DNA of 64,000 bases. Origin: Lacisediminihabitans sp040549465 (GTDB taxonomy: Bacteria; Actinomycetota; Actinomycetes; Actinomycetales; Microbacteriaceae). Location of the stretch: contig NZ_JBEPTL010000009.1 of the NCBI RefSeq assembly GCF_040549465.1, positions 62,001-126,000 on the forward strand. The letters are read 5' to 3'. Positions within the stretch are counted from its first letter, which is position 1, and each line of letters begins with the position of its first letter. The notes below the pieces were generated by a model. That model was not told where the DNA came from. It saw nothing but the letters and a program-made list of their open reading frames with translations, and ran no database searches. Made by a program: the position numbers and the translations under genes. Shown here one piece after another: positions 51,372 to 61,024 of this stretch.

Positions 51372-52161
51372 TCAGTCGCCGTCCGAATCCAAGTCGGAGT
51401 CGAATGGATCGGGCTGACGGATCCTCTTGTCGCCGATGTGCACAGCGGCATGAACTTCCCACTTAACGACAAGTGATTCGACGGCCTCGTGGAAACGTCG
51501 GGTGGCGGCACCGGGGGTCGTGTCGCCGAAGTGGCGCTCCACCTAGAGCTGGAGGCGTTCCTGGGCTCCCCTGCTGTGCTGCACGCGATCGACGAGGGGG
51601 ATGGTGTCGGATGCTTCCGCCGCGGTGAGCCACTTCGCGGCACCAAGGTATCCGCTGTCGTCGATCTCGGCAGCCAGGGCGATCGGGCGGGCGACGATGA
51701 GCGGCTTACCCGTTGCGAGCCTGTCGTAGACCATGGCGGAGATGTCGGCGATCGCGACATCCGCAGCCGCCAGTTGCCAACCGAGAGTCGGACCGTCATC
51801 GAAGACGTGTTGTGCTCGTGGGTCTTGTGTGTTGGCCTCGGCTATGTCTGCGGTCGGCGACGGAGCTCAGACAGACCACGGGGACCGGCGACTCCTCGAG
51901 AAGAGTCAGGGCAGACCCGGGCGACCGCGAGATGATCGCCACCTGATGTGTTTTCGACAGCTCGGCCAGCGGCGCATACCACTGGCGGATCTGATAGAGG
52001 TTGACTCGAGAATCGGCGAAGTACACGGCGATCTGGACGCTGCCCGCCGGCTGTTCCCAGACGCTGGCGCCGAGACTGGCGAGCTGTGCCCGGTTGCGGC
52101 GGGAGCGGAAGAGGTTGAGTACAACGCGCTGAGCGGTCTTGATGTCCTTGAGAAGCGGCAC
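51372..52161 (-). pseudogene. Decayed glycerophosphotransferase/glycosyltransferase gene
   Basis: Two parts of one family protein remain on the minus strand. The N-terminal part (52161 to about 51846) starts MPLLKDIKTAQRVVLNLFRS and keeps ~105 residues. The C-terminal part (about 51845 to 51372) reads DPRAQHVFDDGPTLGWQLAA and on to a DSDLDSDGD tail, but in another frame, so a long central piece is deleted at about 51846. Within the C-terminal part an in-frame TAG (51545-51543) follows RLQL where a Trp codon is expected before VERHFGDTT. Together deletion, frame change and amber stop make it inactive. Intact relatives would be CDP-glycerol transferase-like (inference). Confidence 0.85.
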
Positions 52162-52267
52162 CGTCTAATTAAAGCAGTGCGCATCTATGCAAAGGCTGCC
52201 AAAGCGGGACTGTTACCCACCCGATGCTCGCCGAAGGGGCCAGATCGCCGACTGCTAGGCTCCAGAC

Positions 52268-53524
52268 GTGCCCGGGTTCAACTTTGCGAACGGGAACGCG
52301 AAGAAGCTTCTCTCCCTTCCCCTCTACGCGCTCGGGGCCCTCGCGAGCCTCGTGGTTCCGCGCACGGACCGCCAATGGGTGTTCGGCTGCGGGTCCGGTG
52401 TCGGTGAGGGTTCGCTCGAGCTCTTCCGCTTCGCCCGTGCTGCCAACCCACTGCTCGGCCTCACCTGGTTGGCCCTCGACACGGAGGAACTGGCGGATGC
52501 CGCGGCCCTCGGAATTCCGGCGGTGCTGAAGTCGAGCAGGCGCGGGTTGTGGCTCACGTTGCGCGCCCGAGTGATCGTAGTGACCCACGGATTCGGGGAC
52601 GCCAACCGCTACGGCACCCGCGGGGCTTTCGTCGTGCAGCTGTGGCACGGCATTCCTCTCAAACTCATCCAGCTCGACTCACCGGTGACGACCAGCAGCG
52701 GGATCTTCTCCCGAATCAGCCGGCTGCGGGGCATTCTCCGCAGGGCATACCAGCGCGGCTATCGGGGCATCAGCCTGATGCCTGCAGCATCGGAACTTGT
52801 TGCAAGCCGCCTGCAAACGGCGTTCGGACTGGAATCGGGGCGCATCGCCGTGACAGGCGATCCGCGCGACGATGTGCTTTCGCGCGGCACGGCCGATGAT
52901 CGCTCGGCGATCGCACGGGCGCAACTATTCGCAGGGCTTGGTCTCGACCGCGATTCACGAGCCCGAACGCTGCTCTACTCCCCCACCTGGCGTGACGGGG
53001 CCGCGGATCCCGGGGCTCCGACTGCTGAGGAATGGACGCGAATCGGCGAATATCTGGAGGCGAGCGGCTCGCTGCTGGTCGTGCGCCCGCATCCGCACGG
53101 CGTCGGCGACTATGCGGCGGGTTTCGGGGTCTCCGACCGGATCGTGCTGCTCTCCTCGAGCGCGCAGCCGGATGTTACGCCGATCCTGCCGGCCGTGGAC
53201 TTGCTGATCACCGACTACTCCTCCATCGCCTTCGACTTCTCGCTGACCGGCGGACCCATCCTGTTCCTCGCGCCGGACGAGGACTCCTACACCGCATCCC
53301 GTGGCCTGTACGAGCCCTATCGCGAGTTCAGCGGCGGCACGGAGGTGCGGTCGTGGACGGCGATCCTGGCGCAGCTCGCACGGTACGACAGCGATCAACA
53401 GTGGGCGGCACAGCTCGAGGCGCACAGTCGGCTAGTTAGCGAACGGCACTTCGCGTATCGCGATGGTCGGAATACTGAGAGAGTGTATGGCGAGATACTC
53501 GACCGGCTGAAAGCGCAGGAATGA
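52268..53524 (+). CDS. CDP-glycerol glycerophosphotransferase family protein
   Basis: A 418-residue teichoic acid polymerase-type transferase. WHGIPLKLI (about 127-135), YSPTWRDG and TDYSSIAFDF are family landmarks around the donor site, with GIPRD-like GDPRDDVL. It transfers glycerol phosphate or a similar unit from CDP donors to the growing wall polymer on the inner face of the membrane. The GTG start is at 52268. The next gene starts 4 nt inside its stop. Confidence 0.88.
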   Translation: MPGFNFANGNAKKLLSLPLYALGALASLVVPRTDRQWVFGCGSGVGEGSLELFRFARAANPLLGLTWLALDTEELADAAALGIPAVLKSSRRGLWLTLRARVIVVTHGFGDANRYGTRGAFVVQLWHGIPLKLIQLDSPVTTSSGIFSRISRLRGILRRAYQRGYRGISLMPAASELVASRLQTAFGLESGRIAVTGDPRDDVLSRGTADDRSAIARAQLFAGLGLDRDSRARTLLYSPTWRDGAADPGAPTAEEWTRIGEYLEASGSLLVVRPHPHGVGDYAAGFGVSDRIVLLSSSAQPDVTPILPAVDLLITDYSSIAFDFSLTGGPILFLAPDEDSYTASRGLYEPYREFSGGTEVRSWTAILAQLARYDSDQQWAAQLEAHSRLVSERHFAYRDGRNTERVYGEILDRLKAQE

Positions 53525-55035
53525 CACCCACTCCCCCCACCTCGGTCGACTCCGGCCGCCTGGTCGTCGACACCGTTGTCGTGATCCCCGGGGACGACCC
53601 GAGCCTGCGTTTCGAGGGATCGACGGATGCCGGCACCCCCCCTTCCGCAACCCTTCGCGGTTCACGGCAGACCCTCACCGCCGAACTCACGATCGCCGAC
53701 GGCCGCTGGCAGGCCGTCTTTCCTCTTCTCGCCTCAACCTGGGGCGGCCCGCCGCTGCCCCCGCGCTCCGGACGCTACGCTCTCGTGGCAGACACCCTGC
53801 GCGTGACCGTCGCCGCCGATCTCCCCAGCCAGCAGTACCTTCCCGGTGTCACCCGCGTCGCTTTCACCAGCGACGGCCAGGCTCTCGACGTCACTTTCTC
53901 GGCCCCGCTCAGCGATCGCGAGCGCGGGCGGCTCCAGCAGGCCTCGCTCGAAGCGGACTATCGCGCAGCACGCTATGAGCCACTCGACGCGGTCTTCTTC
54001 GAGAGCTTCTTCGGTCGGAACGTCTCCGACAACCCGCGAGCGATCGATCGCGCACTCGCTGAGCTGCGACCGGACATCGCCCGCTACTGGAGCGTCGCCG
54101 ATGCCTCCGTCGCAGTGCCGGAGGGTGCCGTCGCGCTGATCGAGGGCAGCGCGGAGTGGTGGCGCATCCGCGGCTCTGCGCGTTTACTCGTGGTGAACGA
54201 CTGGCTGCGCAAACGGCTGCGCAAACGCCGATACCAGACGGTGTTGCAGACCTGGCATGGCACCATGCTCAAGAAACTCGCCCTAAGCCGGGTGCGTCAG
54301 GGTCTTCGCCCTGCGGTCGCGACGCTGCGCGAACGGGCGAGGTGGGACATCCTGCTGGCCCAGAATCCCTACAGCAGGAAGGTGTTCCGTAAGGCCTACG
54401 CCTACCTCGGCCCGGTGTGGGAAGAGGGTTACCCACGCGACGACGTGCTGATGAACGGGGATGCCGCCACCGTTCGCGCGCGCCTCGGAATCGCGGATGA
54501 CGCGAGCGTTCTGCTCTATGCACCGACCTGGCGAGACGACAGGCCCGACCACGTCGATCACCTCGACGTATCGCGTTTCGCCGAAGCCCTTGGCGACGAC
54601 TACGTCACCCTCGTGCGCGGTCACTCGCGCACGCTGCTTCCTGGCGAAAATCTCTACGCGAAGAACGTGCTCGATGTCACCGGATACCCGGATGTCTCGG
54701 AGCTGTTCCTCGTCGCCGACGCCCTCATCACCGACTACTCGTCGGTCATGTTCGATTTCACCGTCACCGGCAAGCCGCTGTTCTTTTTCACTCCGGATCT
54801 CGACCACTATCGGGAGAAGCTGCGCGGATTCTACTTCGACCTGATTCCGGTGGCGCCGGGACCCGTCGTCTCGACGCTCGAGAACCTCGTCGAACTCGTC
54901 ACCGCCCGCACCGAGATCCAACCACGCTACGCCGAGAAGTACCGGGCCTGGCGTGCGCGGTTCAACCCACGCGACGATGGCCAAGCGGCGGAACGGGTCG
55001 TGCGTCGGCTGTTGCGCGAGGGAAAGATCGGCTAG
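53521..55035 (+). CDS. CDP-glycerol glycerophosphotransferase family protein with N-terminal beta domain
   Basis: A 504-residue transferase. Residues ~1-130 form a beta-rich domain not seen in the previous gene. Residues ~145-500 are the glycerophosphotransferase core with TWHGTMLKKLA, YAPTWRDDRP, TLVRGHSR and TDYSSVMFDFTVTG. It is translationally coupled to the previous paralogue, so the two probably build one polymer (primer and polymerase, as inference). Its stop is shared with the convergent GT2 gene in the palindrome CTAG. Confidence 0.88.
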   Translation: MTPTPPTSVDSGRLVVDTVVVIPGDDPSLRFEGSTDAGTPPSATLRGSRQTLTAELTIADGRWQAVFPLLASTWGGPPLPPRSGRYALVADTLRVTVAADLPSQQYLPGVTRVAFTSDGQALDVTFSAPLSDRERGRLQQASLEADYRAARYEPLDAVFFESFFGRNVSDNPRAIDRALAELRPDIARYWSVADASVAVPEGAVALIEGSAEWWRIRGSARLLVVNDWLRKRLRKRRYQTVLQTWHGTMLKKLALSRVRQGLRPAVATLRERARWDILLAQNPYSRKVFRKAYAYLGPVWEEGYPRDDVLMNGDAATVRARLGIADDASVLLYAPTWRDDRPDHVDHLDVSRFAEALGDDYVTLVRGHSRTLLPGENLYAKNVLDVTGYPDVSELFLVADALITDYSSVMFDFTVTGKPLFFFTPDLDHYREKLRGFYFDLIPVAPGPVVSTLENLVELVTARTEIQPRYAEKYRAWRARFNPRDDGQAAERVVRRLLREGKIG

Positions 55036-56081
55036 ATACCGGTACGAGAGGTGTCGACGGTGTTGCGGGCTCCGCGGATGAGGCCGATGACGAACCCGAC
55101 GCCCCAGCTCAGGTGCATGGTGGGCAGCACGAGGAAGAACCGCCAACGGTCGCTCCACCCGGGGCCGCCAGCGCGCGAGAAGGCGAGCAGGAGCAGCAGC
55201 ACGATGTAGGCGAGCGGGCCGAGATAGATCAGTGACAGCACCAGGCTCGGCCATCCGCTGATCACGCCGGTCAGCTGCAGCACAAGCAGCACGAGGCTGA
55301 GCAACACCACGACGACCAGCACGGGAGGCGCGAAGAATCGCCAGGGGTTGCGCCCCGCGTAGCGCCGAACGAGTTCACCCCGCCAGATACCTGTCGCGCA
55401 GAACTGTCGCACCAGTTTCGTCCAGCTCTCGCGCGGCCAATAGGTCACTTCGAGCGACGGGTCGAACCACACCGAGTGGCCCGCGGCACGAATGCGCAGG
55501 TTGAGTTCCCAGTCCTCGCCGCGTCGAACCGATTCGTCGAACAGGTTCACTTCGTCGAGCACTTCGCGGCGGATGACCCCGAGATAGGCCGACTCCGCAG
55601 GGCCCTCCTCCGCACCACCGTGATAGCTGCCGCCGCCGAGTCCGAAGCGGCTGTTGTAGGCCCTGGCGACCGCGGACTGGAACGGCGTCTTGCCCCGCGC
55701 CTTCATGACGCCGCCGACATTGCCAGCTCCGGTGCGCTTCAGCGTGTCGATCGCGCGTCGCGTGTAACTGGGATCGAGTTCCGAGTGGGCATCGACGCGA
55801 ACAATAATCGGGTACCTACTGGCGTTGATCGCGAGATTCAGGGCGACCGGGATGTCTGTGTCCGGGTTCGGCACCGAGACGATGCGACTGTCTTCCGCGG
55901 CCAGCCGGTGCACGAGTTCTGTGGTGCCGTCCGAGGACGGCCCGAGTGCAAGAATCAGCTCCTTCTCGCCCTCATAGTCCTGGGCCAGTACCGTACGAAT
56001 CGCGTCCTCAATGTAGGCGACTTCGTTGAGCACCGGTATGACATAGGAGACGCCTGGCAGGGCTGGCACCTCGGTCGTCAT
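55032..56081 (-). CDS. Membrane-anchored GT2 family glycosyltransferase
   Basis: A 349-residue protein with an N-terminal GT-A domain: SYVIPVLNEVAYIEDAIRTVLAQDY, the RVDAHSELD metal-binding region, and an ED-W motif (RRGEDWELNLRIRAAGH). It has two to three C-terminal helices (about 255-315) and a cytosolic tail. It probably decorates or extends a lipid-linked wall polymer. The start is ATG 56081, with MTTEVPALPG. Reverse orientation to the rest of the polymer cluster but touching it end to end. Confidence 0.88.
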   Translation of the reverse strand: MTTEVPALPGVSYVIPVLNEVAYIEDAIRTVLAQDYEGEKELILALGPSSDGTTELVHRLAAEDSRIVSVPNPDTDIPVALNLAINASRYPIIVRVDAHSELDPSYTRRAIDTLKRTGAGNVGGVMKARGKTPFQSAVARAYNSRFGLGGGSYHGGAEEGPAESAYLGVIRREVLDEVNLFDESVRRGEDWELNLRIRAAGHSVWFDPSLEVTYWPRESWTKLVRQFCATGIWRGELVRRYAGRNPWRFFAPPVLVVVVLLSLVLLVLQLTGVISGWPSLVLSLIYLGPLAYIVLLLLLAFSRAGGPGWSDRWRFFLVLPTMHLSWGVGFVIGLIRGARNTVDTSRTGI

Positions 56082-56133
56082 AGCATCCAATGGTCAGGTC
56101 GGCAGGTCGGTTGAGCCTACCAGCCGACACGAA

Positions 56134-56175
56134 ACAGGCACGGATGCCCTGCGAGAGCAGGGCATCCGTGCCTGT
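56134..56175. terminator. Strong hairpin terminator between GT2 and htrA
   Basis: ACAGGCACGGATGCCCTGC (56134-56152) and its exact reverse complement at 56157-56175 form a 19-bp perfect stem with a GAGA loop. It sits 22 nt past the htrA stop on the minus strand, where TTTC follows the stem. It is upstream of the GT2 start, so it insulates the two genes. Confidence 0.8.
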
Positions 56176-56197
56176 TGTCGTGCTTGGAGTGTGCCGC

Positions 56198-57661
56198 TTA
56201 CTTCAGTGCGCCGAGGGTGACCGATACCGTCGTGGACTTGCCACCACGTACGTACGTCAGGTCGGTCTTGGATCCGGCGGCGAGGTATCGCACCTGCGCC
56301 GTGAGGTCGGTCGCTCCGGTAATGCGGATGCCGTTGAAGTTGGTGACCACGTCACCGGACTTCAGCCCAGCGTTAGCCGCAGCCCCGTTGCCGGTGACGT
56401 CTTTGAGCGAAGCGCCGACGACGGCGCTCGAGTCGGTGGCCGCGACATCCGAGACGCTGGCTCCGAGCAGACCGTGGCTGGCCTTGCCGTCCTTGATCAA
56501 CTCGTTGGCGATCCGCTGAGCCAGGTTGGCCGGGATGGCGAAGCCGACGCCGATGTTGCCCGACTGGGTGCTGGCATTCGAGGAGCTGCCCGTTCCCGCG
56601 ATGGCCACGTTGATGCCGATCACTTCGGCGTTGGAGTTGAGCAGAGCGCCACCGGAATTACCAGGGTTGATCGCGGCATCCGTCTGGACGACGGGAAGCG
56701 AGATGGTGGCCTGGGAAGCGGACTGCGGCTGCTGTGAGCTGCCACCGCCGTTGTCGAAGCGGAAGTCGAACGGGCTGGTCTGGCCCGGTGTCGAGTCCTG
56801 GTTGGAGCTGGAGTTCGGCACGGCGGAGGAGGCGATCGAGATGCTGCGGTTGAGCGAACTGACAATGCCGTCGGTGACCGTGTTGGAGAGGCCGAGGGGT
56901 GCGCCGATCGCGATCGCAGTCTCACCCACGTTGAGCTTGCTCGAATCGCCGAAGGTCGCCGGCGTGAGGTCGGTTGCGTCCTTGAGTTTGATCACGGCGA
57001 GGTCGGCGATCGGGTCGGTTCCGACGACGGTCGCGGAGTAGAGGTGTCCGTCGGCCGTGGTGACCTGGATGGTCGGGTTGGAGATCTGGCCGTCGAGCGT
57101 CACGACGTGTGTGTTCGTGAGTACGTATCCGTCTTTGCTCAGGATGACTCCCGATCCGGTTCCGGCCGCGCTCTTGCTCGAGGTGGAGATGGTGACGACC
57201 GACGGCTCGGCTTTCGCCGCGACAGCGGTGACGACGTTGACGCTCGCTGTGTCGTTGACGGTGATGTTCTGGGCTGTCGCGGAGGACGGTGAGGTTGCGC
57301 TCGGCTGGTTGGCTGAGACGGCCCATGCAGCGACTCCGGCACCTGAGACGCCTCCGACGAGTGCTCCGACGGCGAGGGCGGCGATCAGGCCGACCTTGGC
57401 TGAACGCTGTTTCGTGGTGGCAGGTGCGGCGGTATCGGGAGCTGCTGCCCACGTGTAGTCAGTGCCCTGTCCGGCAGGTGCTGGCTGCTCTGCTGTGAGG
57501 GGCTGGCCGAATGCGTCGGTGGGCGTAGCATCAGCGGTGGTCGCTACTGTGGGTGTCGCATCTGCGCTCGTCGGGGCGGATGTGTTGAACCGTGCCTCGG
57601 TCTCGGCAGGTGTTTCAGGGTTGTCTGATCCAGAAATTGGTTCCTGGGGTGCGTCGGTCAT
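56198..57661 (-). CDS. HtrA/DegP-like membrane-anchored serine protease with PDZ
   Basis: A 487-residue trypsin-like protease. A Pro/Thr/Ala-rich cytosolic N-terminus (1-88) precedes one helix (about 89-116). The catalytic triad reads His185 (TNTHVV), Asp220 (ADLAVIKL) and Ser336 (NPGNSGGALL), followed by a PDZ domain (about 390-485; GLKSGDVVTNFNGIRI). It degrades or processes misfolded envelope proteins. The ATG at 57661 has GGAAGGAG before it. A stem-loop terminator follows. Confidence 0.92.
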   Translation of the reverse strand: MTDAPQEPISGSDNPETPAETEARFNTSAPTSADATPTVATTADATPTDAFGQPLTAEQPAPAGQGTDYTWAAAPDTAAPATTKQRSAKVGLIAALAVGALVGGVSGAGVAAWAVSANQPSATSPSSATAQNITVNDTASVNVVTAVAAKAEPSVVTISTSSKSAAGTGSGVILSKDGYVLTNTHVVTLDGQISNPTIQVTTADGHLYSATVVGTDPIADLAVIKLKDATDLTPATFGDSSKLNVGETAIAIGAPLGLSNTVTDGIVSSLNRSISIASSAVPNSSSNQDSTPGQTSPFDFRFDNGGGSSQQPQSASQATISLPVVQTDAAINPGNSGGALLNSNAEVIGINVAIAGTGSSSNASTQSGNIGVGFAIPANLAQRIANELIKDGKASHGLLGASVSDVAATDSSAVVGASLKDVTGNGAAANAGLKSGDVVTNFNGIRITGATDLTAQVRYLAAGSKTDLTYVRGGKSTTVSVTLGALK

Positions 57662-57767
57662 GGGGGCTGCTCCTTCCAAGCGTTGCTAGCTTCCACCGCC
57701 AACCTGAGCGTTGTATATGGACGCACTGTGAGCGTGCCGCAGTCTTCCTATGGTTTCATATAGCAGG

Positions 57768-58586
57768 TCAGCAACCGGGTCCTGAAGGGTTCGCGGCGCA
57801 GTCTTTGTCGACGAGAACGGTCTTCGCATCGCCCGCCGTGGCGACGAGACGGTTCGCCGGCACCCCTATTGTTCCGGCGATCGGCGTCCAGCCGCCAACC
57901 CCGAAACGATAGTCGGCTCGAAAGTCGATGGTGAGGTTGATCGTGTAGGTTCCGGGCGCGCGGTAGATGTGACTTGTGGGCGTAGCGTCGAATTCCTGGA
58001 TGCCCTGTGACGACCAGGCTGCGCCTTTGGCTGCGGATGTGGCTGATGCTCCGTCACCGTAGCTCCAGTGGTAGCGGAGCGGTGAGAATCGCACGGATGC
58101 TGGCTGGCCGAGCAACTGGCCGTCCTGCATCTGGGCACCCGCTTCCGCGTAGAAGTTCGTATCGAGGCCGACCACCATCCACCCGTTCGGCTCCATGTGA
58201 TCGATACCGGCCACGGGACGGAAATTGATGAGGTCGCGCAGCGTCACGGCGGCGACCGGGTTGGTGGGGTCCACGGGATTGGTGGTGTCGTGCCCGTCAC
58301 GTGGACCCTGGCATTTCACGCCGACCATCGGGCAGGGGATCTCGACCTCTTCGACCGGGGCGGTGCCCTGCCCACGACCCGGGATGACGACGGTTCCGGG
58401 TTTGCCGGGGATGGTGACGACGGCTCCCAGATCCACACCGCCGTCGAGGACTTCGCCGGTGGCGCAGCCTGTGGTTTGAGATTCGTATCCTCCGCAGGAA
58501 CCCCCTGCACGCACTAACGTCGGTGAAGCTACGACCAATCCAGTCGCAGTGAGGGCGACCATGACGACATGAATAATTTTTAGCAT
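57768..58586 (-). CDS. Secreted PKD-like protein
   Basis: A 272-residue exported protein: signal peptide at 1-~27 (MLKIIHVVMVALTATGLVVA), a Cys-rich start of the mature part (GGSCGGYESQTTGC), a Gly/Pro linker and a PKD-like region (YHWSYGDGASATS, HIYRAPGTYTINLTI, residues about 180-240). It ends in a second cysteine pair (DKDCAANPSGPGC). It is probably a cell-surface binding or structural protein; no enzyme motif is present. It overlaps the preceding lipoprotein gene by 7 nt. Confidence 0.75.
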   Translation of the reverse strand: MLKIIHVVMVALTATGLVVASPTLVRAGGSCGGYESQTTGCATGEVLDGGVDLGAVVTIPGKPGTVVIPGRGQGTAPVEEVEIPCPMVGVKCQGPRDGHDTTNPVDPTNPVAAVTLRDLINFRPVAGIDHMEPNGWMVVGLDTNFYAEAGAQMQDGQLLGQPASVRFSPLRYHWSYGDGASATSAAKGAAWSSQGIQEFDATPTSHIYRAPGTYTINLTIDFRADYRFGVGGWTPIAGTIGVPANRLVATAGDAKTVLVDKDCAANPSGPGC

Positions 58587-59137
58587 TTGCCGCCCGCCCA
58601 AGTCTCTTTGTGTGAAACGAATAGTTGTCCGCTCAGCGCGGGTACAGAATCGAACCCAATTTCGTATGCCACTCGGTTCGGCCGATCCGAACTTACGATT
58701 GAAACTCCAGCGGAGTTTAGGACGTCGACTTTTGACACGTCTTCACACAAATAGATGACGATAACCGCACGCCCGTCCGTGCTGCTGTCCTTAAACTGCT
58801 GCAGGGTAGAGCCTTCAAATGTGGTGCCCCCAGTGCTGTGAACTTTTTTGTCCGAAGCAGTTTCATAACCTGTGAGGTCTGCCTTCAGCTGTTCCCCTGT
58901 CGCGACAGCCTTCAGGCGCTCGGGATTGACCCCACCATCCATGAACACCTGATCCGACACCTTCACGTAGGCGGCATACGCCTTCGTCGCTGCCGCGAGT
59001 GCCTCGTCCTCCGTGGCGAAGATCGGGGTAGAACTCGGCTGGGGCTTGGGGGTCGCGGCGGGTTCCGTGGGGACGCATCCGGAGAGTAGGAGGGTCGCGA
59101 CGAGAGCGACGAGAGATACCCGAGGGATGTTCCGCAT
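58580..59137 (-). CDS. Putative lipoprotein of unknown function
   Basis: A 185-residue lipoprotein: basic start RNIPR, hydrophobic core and lipobox LLLSGC (Cys about residue 20). Pro-rich mature start (PAATPKPQPSSTPIF). Its globular part resembles the many small actinobacterial lipoproteins of no known role (ATEDEALAAATKAYAAYVKVSDQV). The start ATG 59137 is set by the signal sequence; the frame is open further up. Coupled with the PKD-like gene, so the two probably work together. Confidence 0.75.
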   Translation of the reverse strand: MRNIPRVSLVALVATLLLSGCVPTEPAATPKPQPSSTPIFATEDEALAAATKAYAAYVKVSDQVFMDGGVNPERLKAVATGEQLKADLTGYETASDKKVHSTGGTTFEGSTLQQFKDSSTDGRAVIVIYLCEDVSKVDVLNSAGVSIVSSDRPNRVAYEIGFDSVPALSGQLFVSHKETWAGGKC

Positions 59138-59286
59138 AGACAAAACGGTAGGGCACAGTGGGGAGGTGATGCCAGAACTTTCCACACCTGTTACGAAACC
59201 TCGACTATTCGACCTAGGGAGGAGGGGCGACGGGAGTACCGTTGGACAACAGTTTCCCCGATCACGACAGCTGGAGTTGCAGACCA

Positions 59287-60483
59287 ATGGACGTCTCTGG
59301 CGGATGGGAACGAACGGCACGCGGAGCGATGCTGCTCGGCGACGATGGCGGCCTCAAGCCCACGATTTTCGCGGAGATGTCCGCATTGGCCGCGCAGACC
59401 GGTGCCATCAACCTTGGGCAGGGATTCCCTGACGAGGATGGCCCGTTCGAGGTTCTCGAAGCAGCCCGGCACGCTATCAGCGACGGTTTCAACCAGTACC
59501 CGCCCGGTCTCGGCATGCCGGTTCTTCGCCGGGCGATCGCCGACCACCAGGAGCGCTTCTACGGGCTGAAGGCAGACCCCGACCGCGAGGTGCTGGTCAC
59601 CGCCGGCGCAACCGAGGCGCTGGCAGCCACGATCCTCGCCCTGGTCGACGACGGGGATGAGGTCGTGACGCTCGAACCGTTCTACGACTCCTACGGCGCG
59701 ATCATCGCGCTGGCCCGCGGCATCCATCGCACTGTCGGACTGCGTGCGCCGAATTTCCAGCCCGACCACGACGAGTTGCGAAGCGTCGTCACCGATCGCA
59801 CGCGCCTCATCCTGATCAATAATCCGCACAATCCCACGGGTTCGGTGCTCAGTAGGGAGACCCTCGAACTCGTGGTCGAACTCGCTCACGAGCACGACGC
59901 GATCATCGTGACCGACGAGGTCTACGAGCACCTGACCTTCGGTGTCGAACACATTCCGGTGGCCACGCTGTCCGGCGCGTGGGATCGCACCGTCACCATC
60001 TCGAGCGGTGGCAAGACGTTCAACACCACGGGATGGAAGGTCGGCTGGCTGACCGCGCCGAACGCCCTGCTGCAGACGATCCTCGCCGTAAAGCAGTTTC
60101 TCACCTACGTGAACGCCGCGCCGTTCCAGCCCGCCATCGCCGTCGGGCTCGGTCTGCCTGACGAGTACTTCCAGCGCATCGCCAGCGAACTCGAGCAGAA
60201 GAAGGATCTTCTCTCCGCAGGTGTTCGCGGCGCAGGGTTCGAGGTGAGCCGGCCGCAGGGTTCCTACTTCGTGATCGCGGATGCCGGGCCCCTCGGCTTC
60301 GCGGACGCGGCGGCCCTCTGCCGCCAGCTGCCAGAACTCGCGGGCGTGGTGGCGGTGCCGGTCAGCGCCTTCGTGGCGGACGAACATAAGGGCGAGTACG
60401 CATCGCTACTGCGATTCGCGTTCTGCAAGCGGGTCGAGGTGCTCGAGCGCGCATCCGCCCAGCTGGCCCGACTCGATCGCTAA
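59287..60483 (+). CDS. PLP-dependent class I/II aminotransferase
   Basis: A 398-residue aminotransferase. INLGQGFPDEDGP, NNPHNPTGSVL, the PLP-binding YEH plus SSGGKTFNTTGWKVGW (Lys Schiff base) and a C-terminal arginine region are standard. DapC (N-succinyldiaminopimelate aminotransferase) and kynurenine or methionine-type transaminases share this pattern; I cannot choose. The ATG at 59287 is favoured over 59242, since the extra residues are not conserved. Converges on the histidine kinase remnant. Confidence 0.87.
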   Translation: MDVSGGWERTARGAMLLGDDGGLKPTIFAEMSALAAQTGAINLGQGFPDEDGPFEVLEAARHAISDGFNQYPPGLGMPVLRRAIADHQERFYGLKADPDREVLVTAGATEALAATILALVDDGDEVVTLEPFYDSYGAIIALARGIHRTVGLRAPNFQPDHDELRSVVTDRTRLILINNPHNPTGSVLSRETLELVVELAHEHDAIIVTDEVYEHLTFGVEHIPVATLSGAWDRTVTISSGGKTFNTTGWKVGWLTAPNALLQTILAVKQFLTYVNAAPFQPAIAVGLGLPDEYFQRIASELEQKKDLLSAGVRGAGFEVSRPQGSYFVIADAGPLGFADAAALCRQLPELAGVVAVPVSAFVADEHKGEYASLLRFAFCKRVEVLERASAQLARLDR

Positions 60484-60539
60484 CGACACTCGACCGCTAG
60501 CGCCATTCTCGCCACGACTCCCCTCGCGGCCGCGGCGCC

Positions 60540-61019
60540 TCAGGGACGCCGGGGCAACGGAAGCGACATGCTGAACGCGGTACCGACGCCCTCCTCGCTC
60601 TCGACATTGAACTCACCTTCGTGGGCAGTGACGATCGCCTTGGTGATGGTGAGGCCGAGACCCACGCCCGGCACGGCGTTCCTGGTCGCCGTCGACGCGC
60701 GGAAGAACCGCGCGTAGAGCTTGTCGAGTTCGGATTCGGGGATGCCGATGCCGGTGTCGCCCACGGTGATCACGGCATCCGCTTCTGACGCTCCGAGACT
60801 GACGGTGACGGTACCGCCGCGTGGCGTGAACTTGACCGCGTTGGAGATCAGGTTGTCGCAGGCCTGCCCAAGACGCACAGCATCGCCACGAACAGTGATG
60901 GGGCGCTCTGGAAGGTGGAGGATCAACTCGACCCCGGCCGTGGAACTTACTGGGCGGGCGGATTCGACAGCCGCGGCCACGACATCGTTGAGGGATTCCC
61001 CCTCAAGAATATGGTCAGT
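60540..61019 (-). pseudogene. 5'-truncated sensor histidine kinase remnant
   Basis: The ~160-codon open segment holds only the end of a linker and an HATPase_c domain: N box QACDNLISNAVKFTP, G1 VGDTGIGIP, and G2 GVGLGLTITKAIV. The phosphoacceptor His, membrane and sensor parts are missing. An in-frame TGA (61022-61020) closes the frame 5 nt from the stop of the upstream amidase gene, so the 5' half is gone. The ATP-binding motifs remain. No response regulator lies near. Confidence 0.78.
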
Positions 61020-61024
61020 TCACT

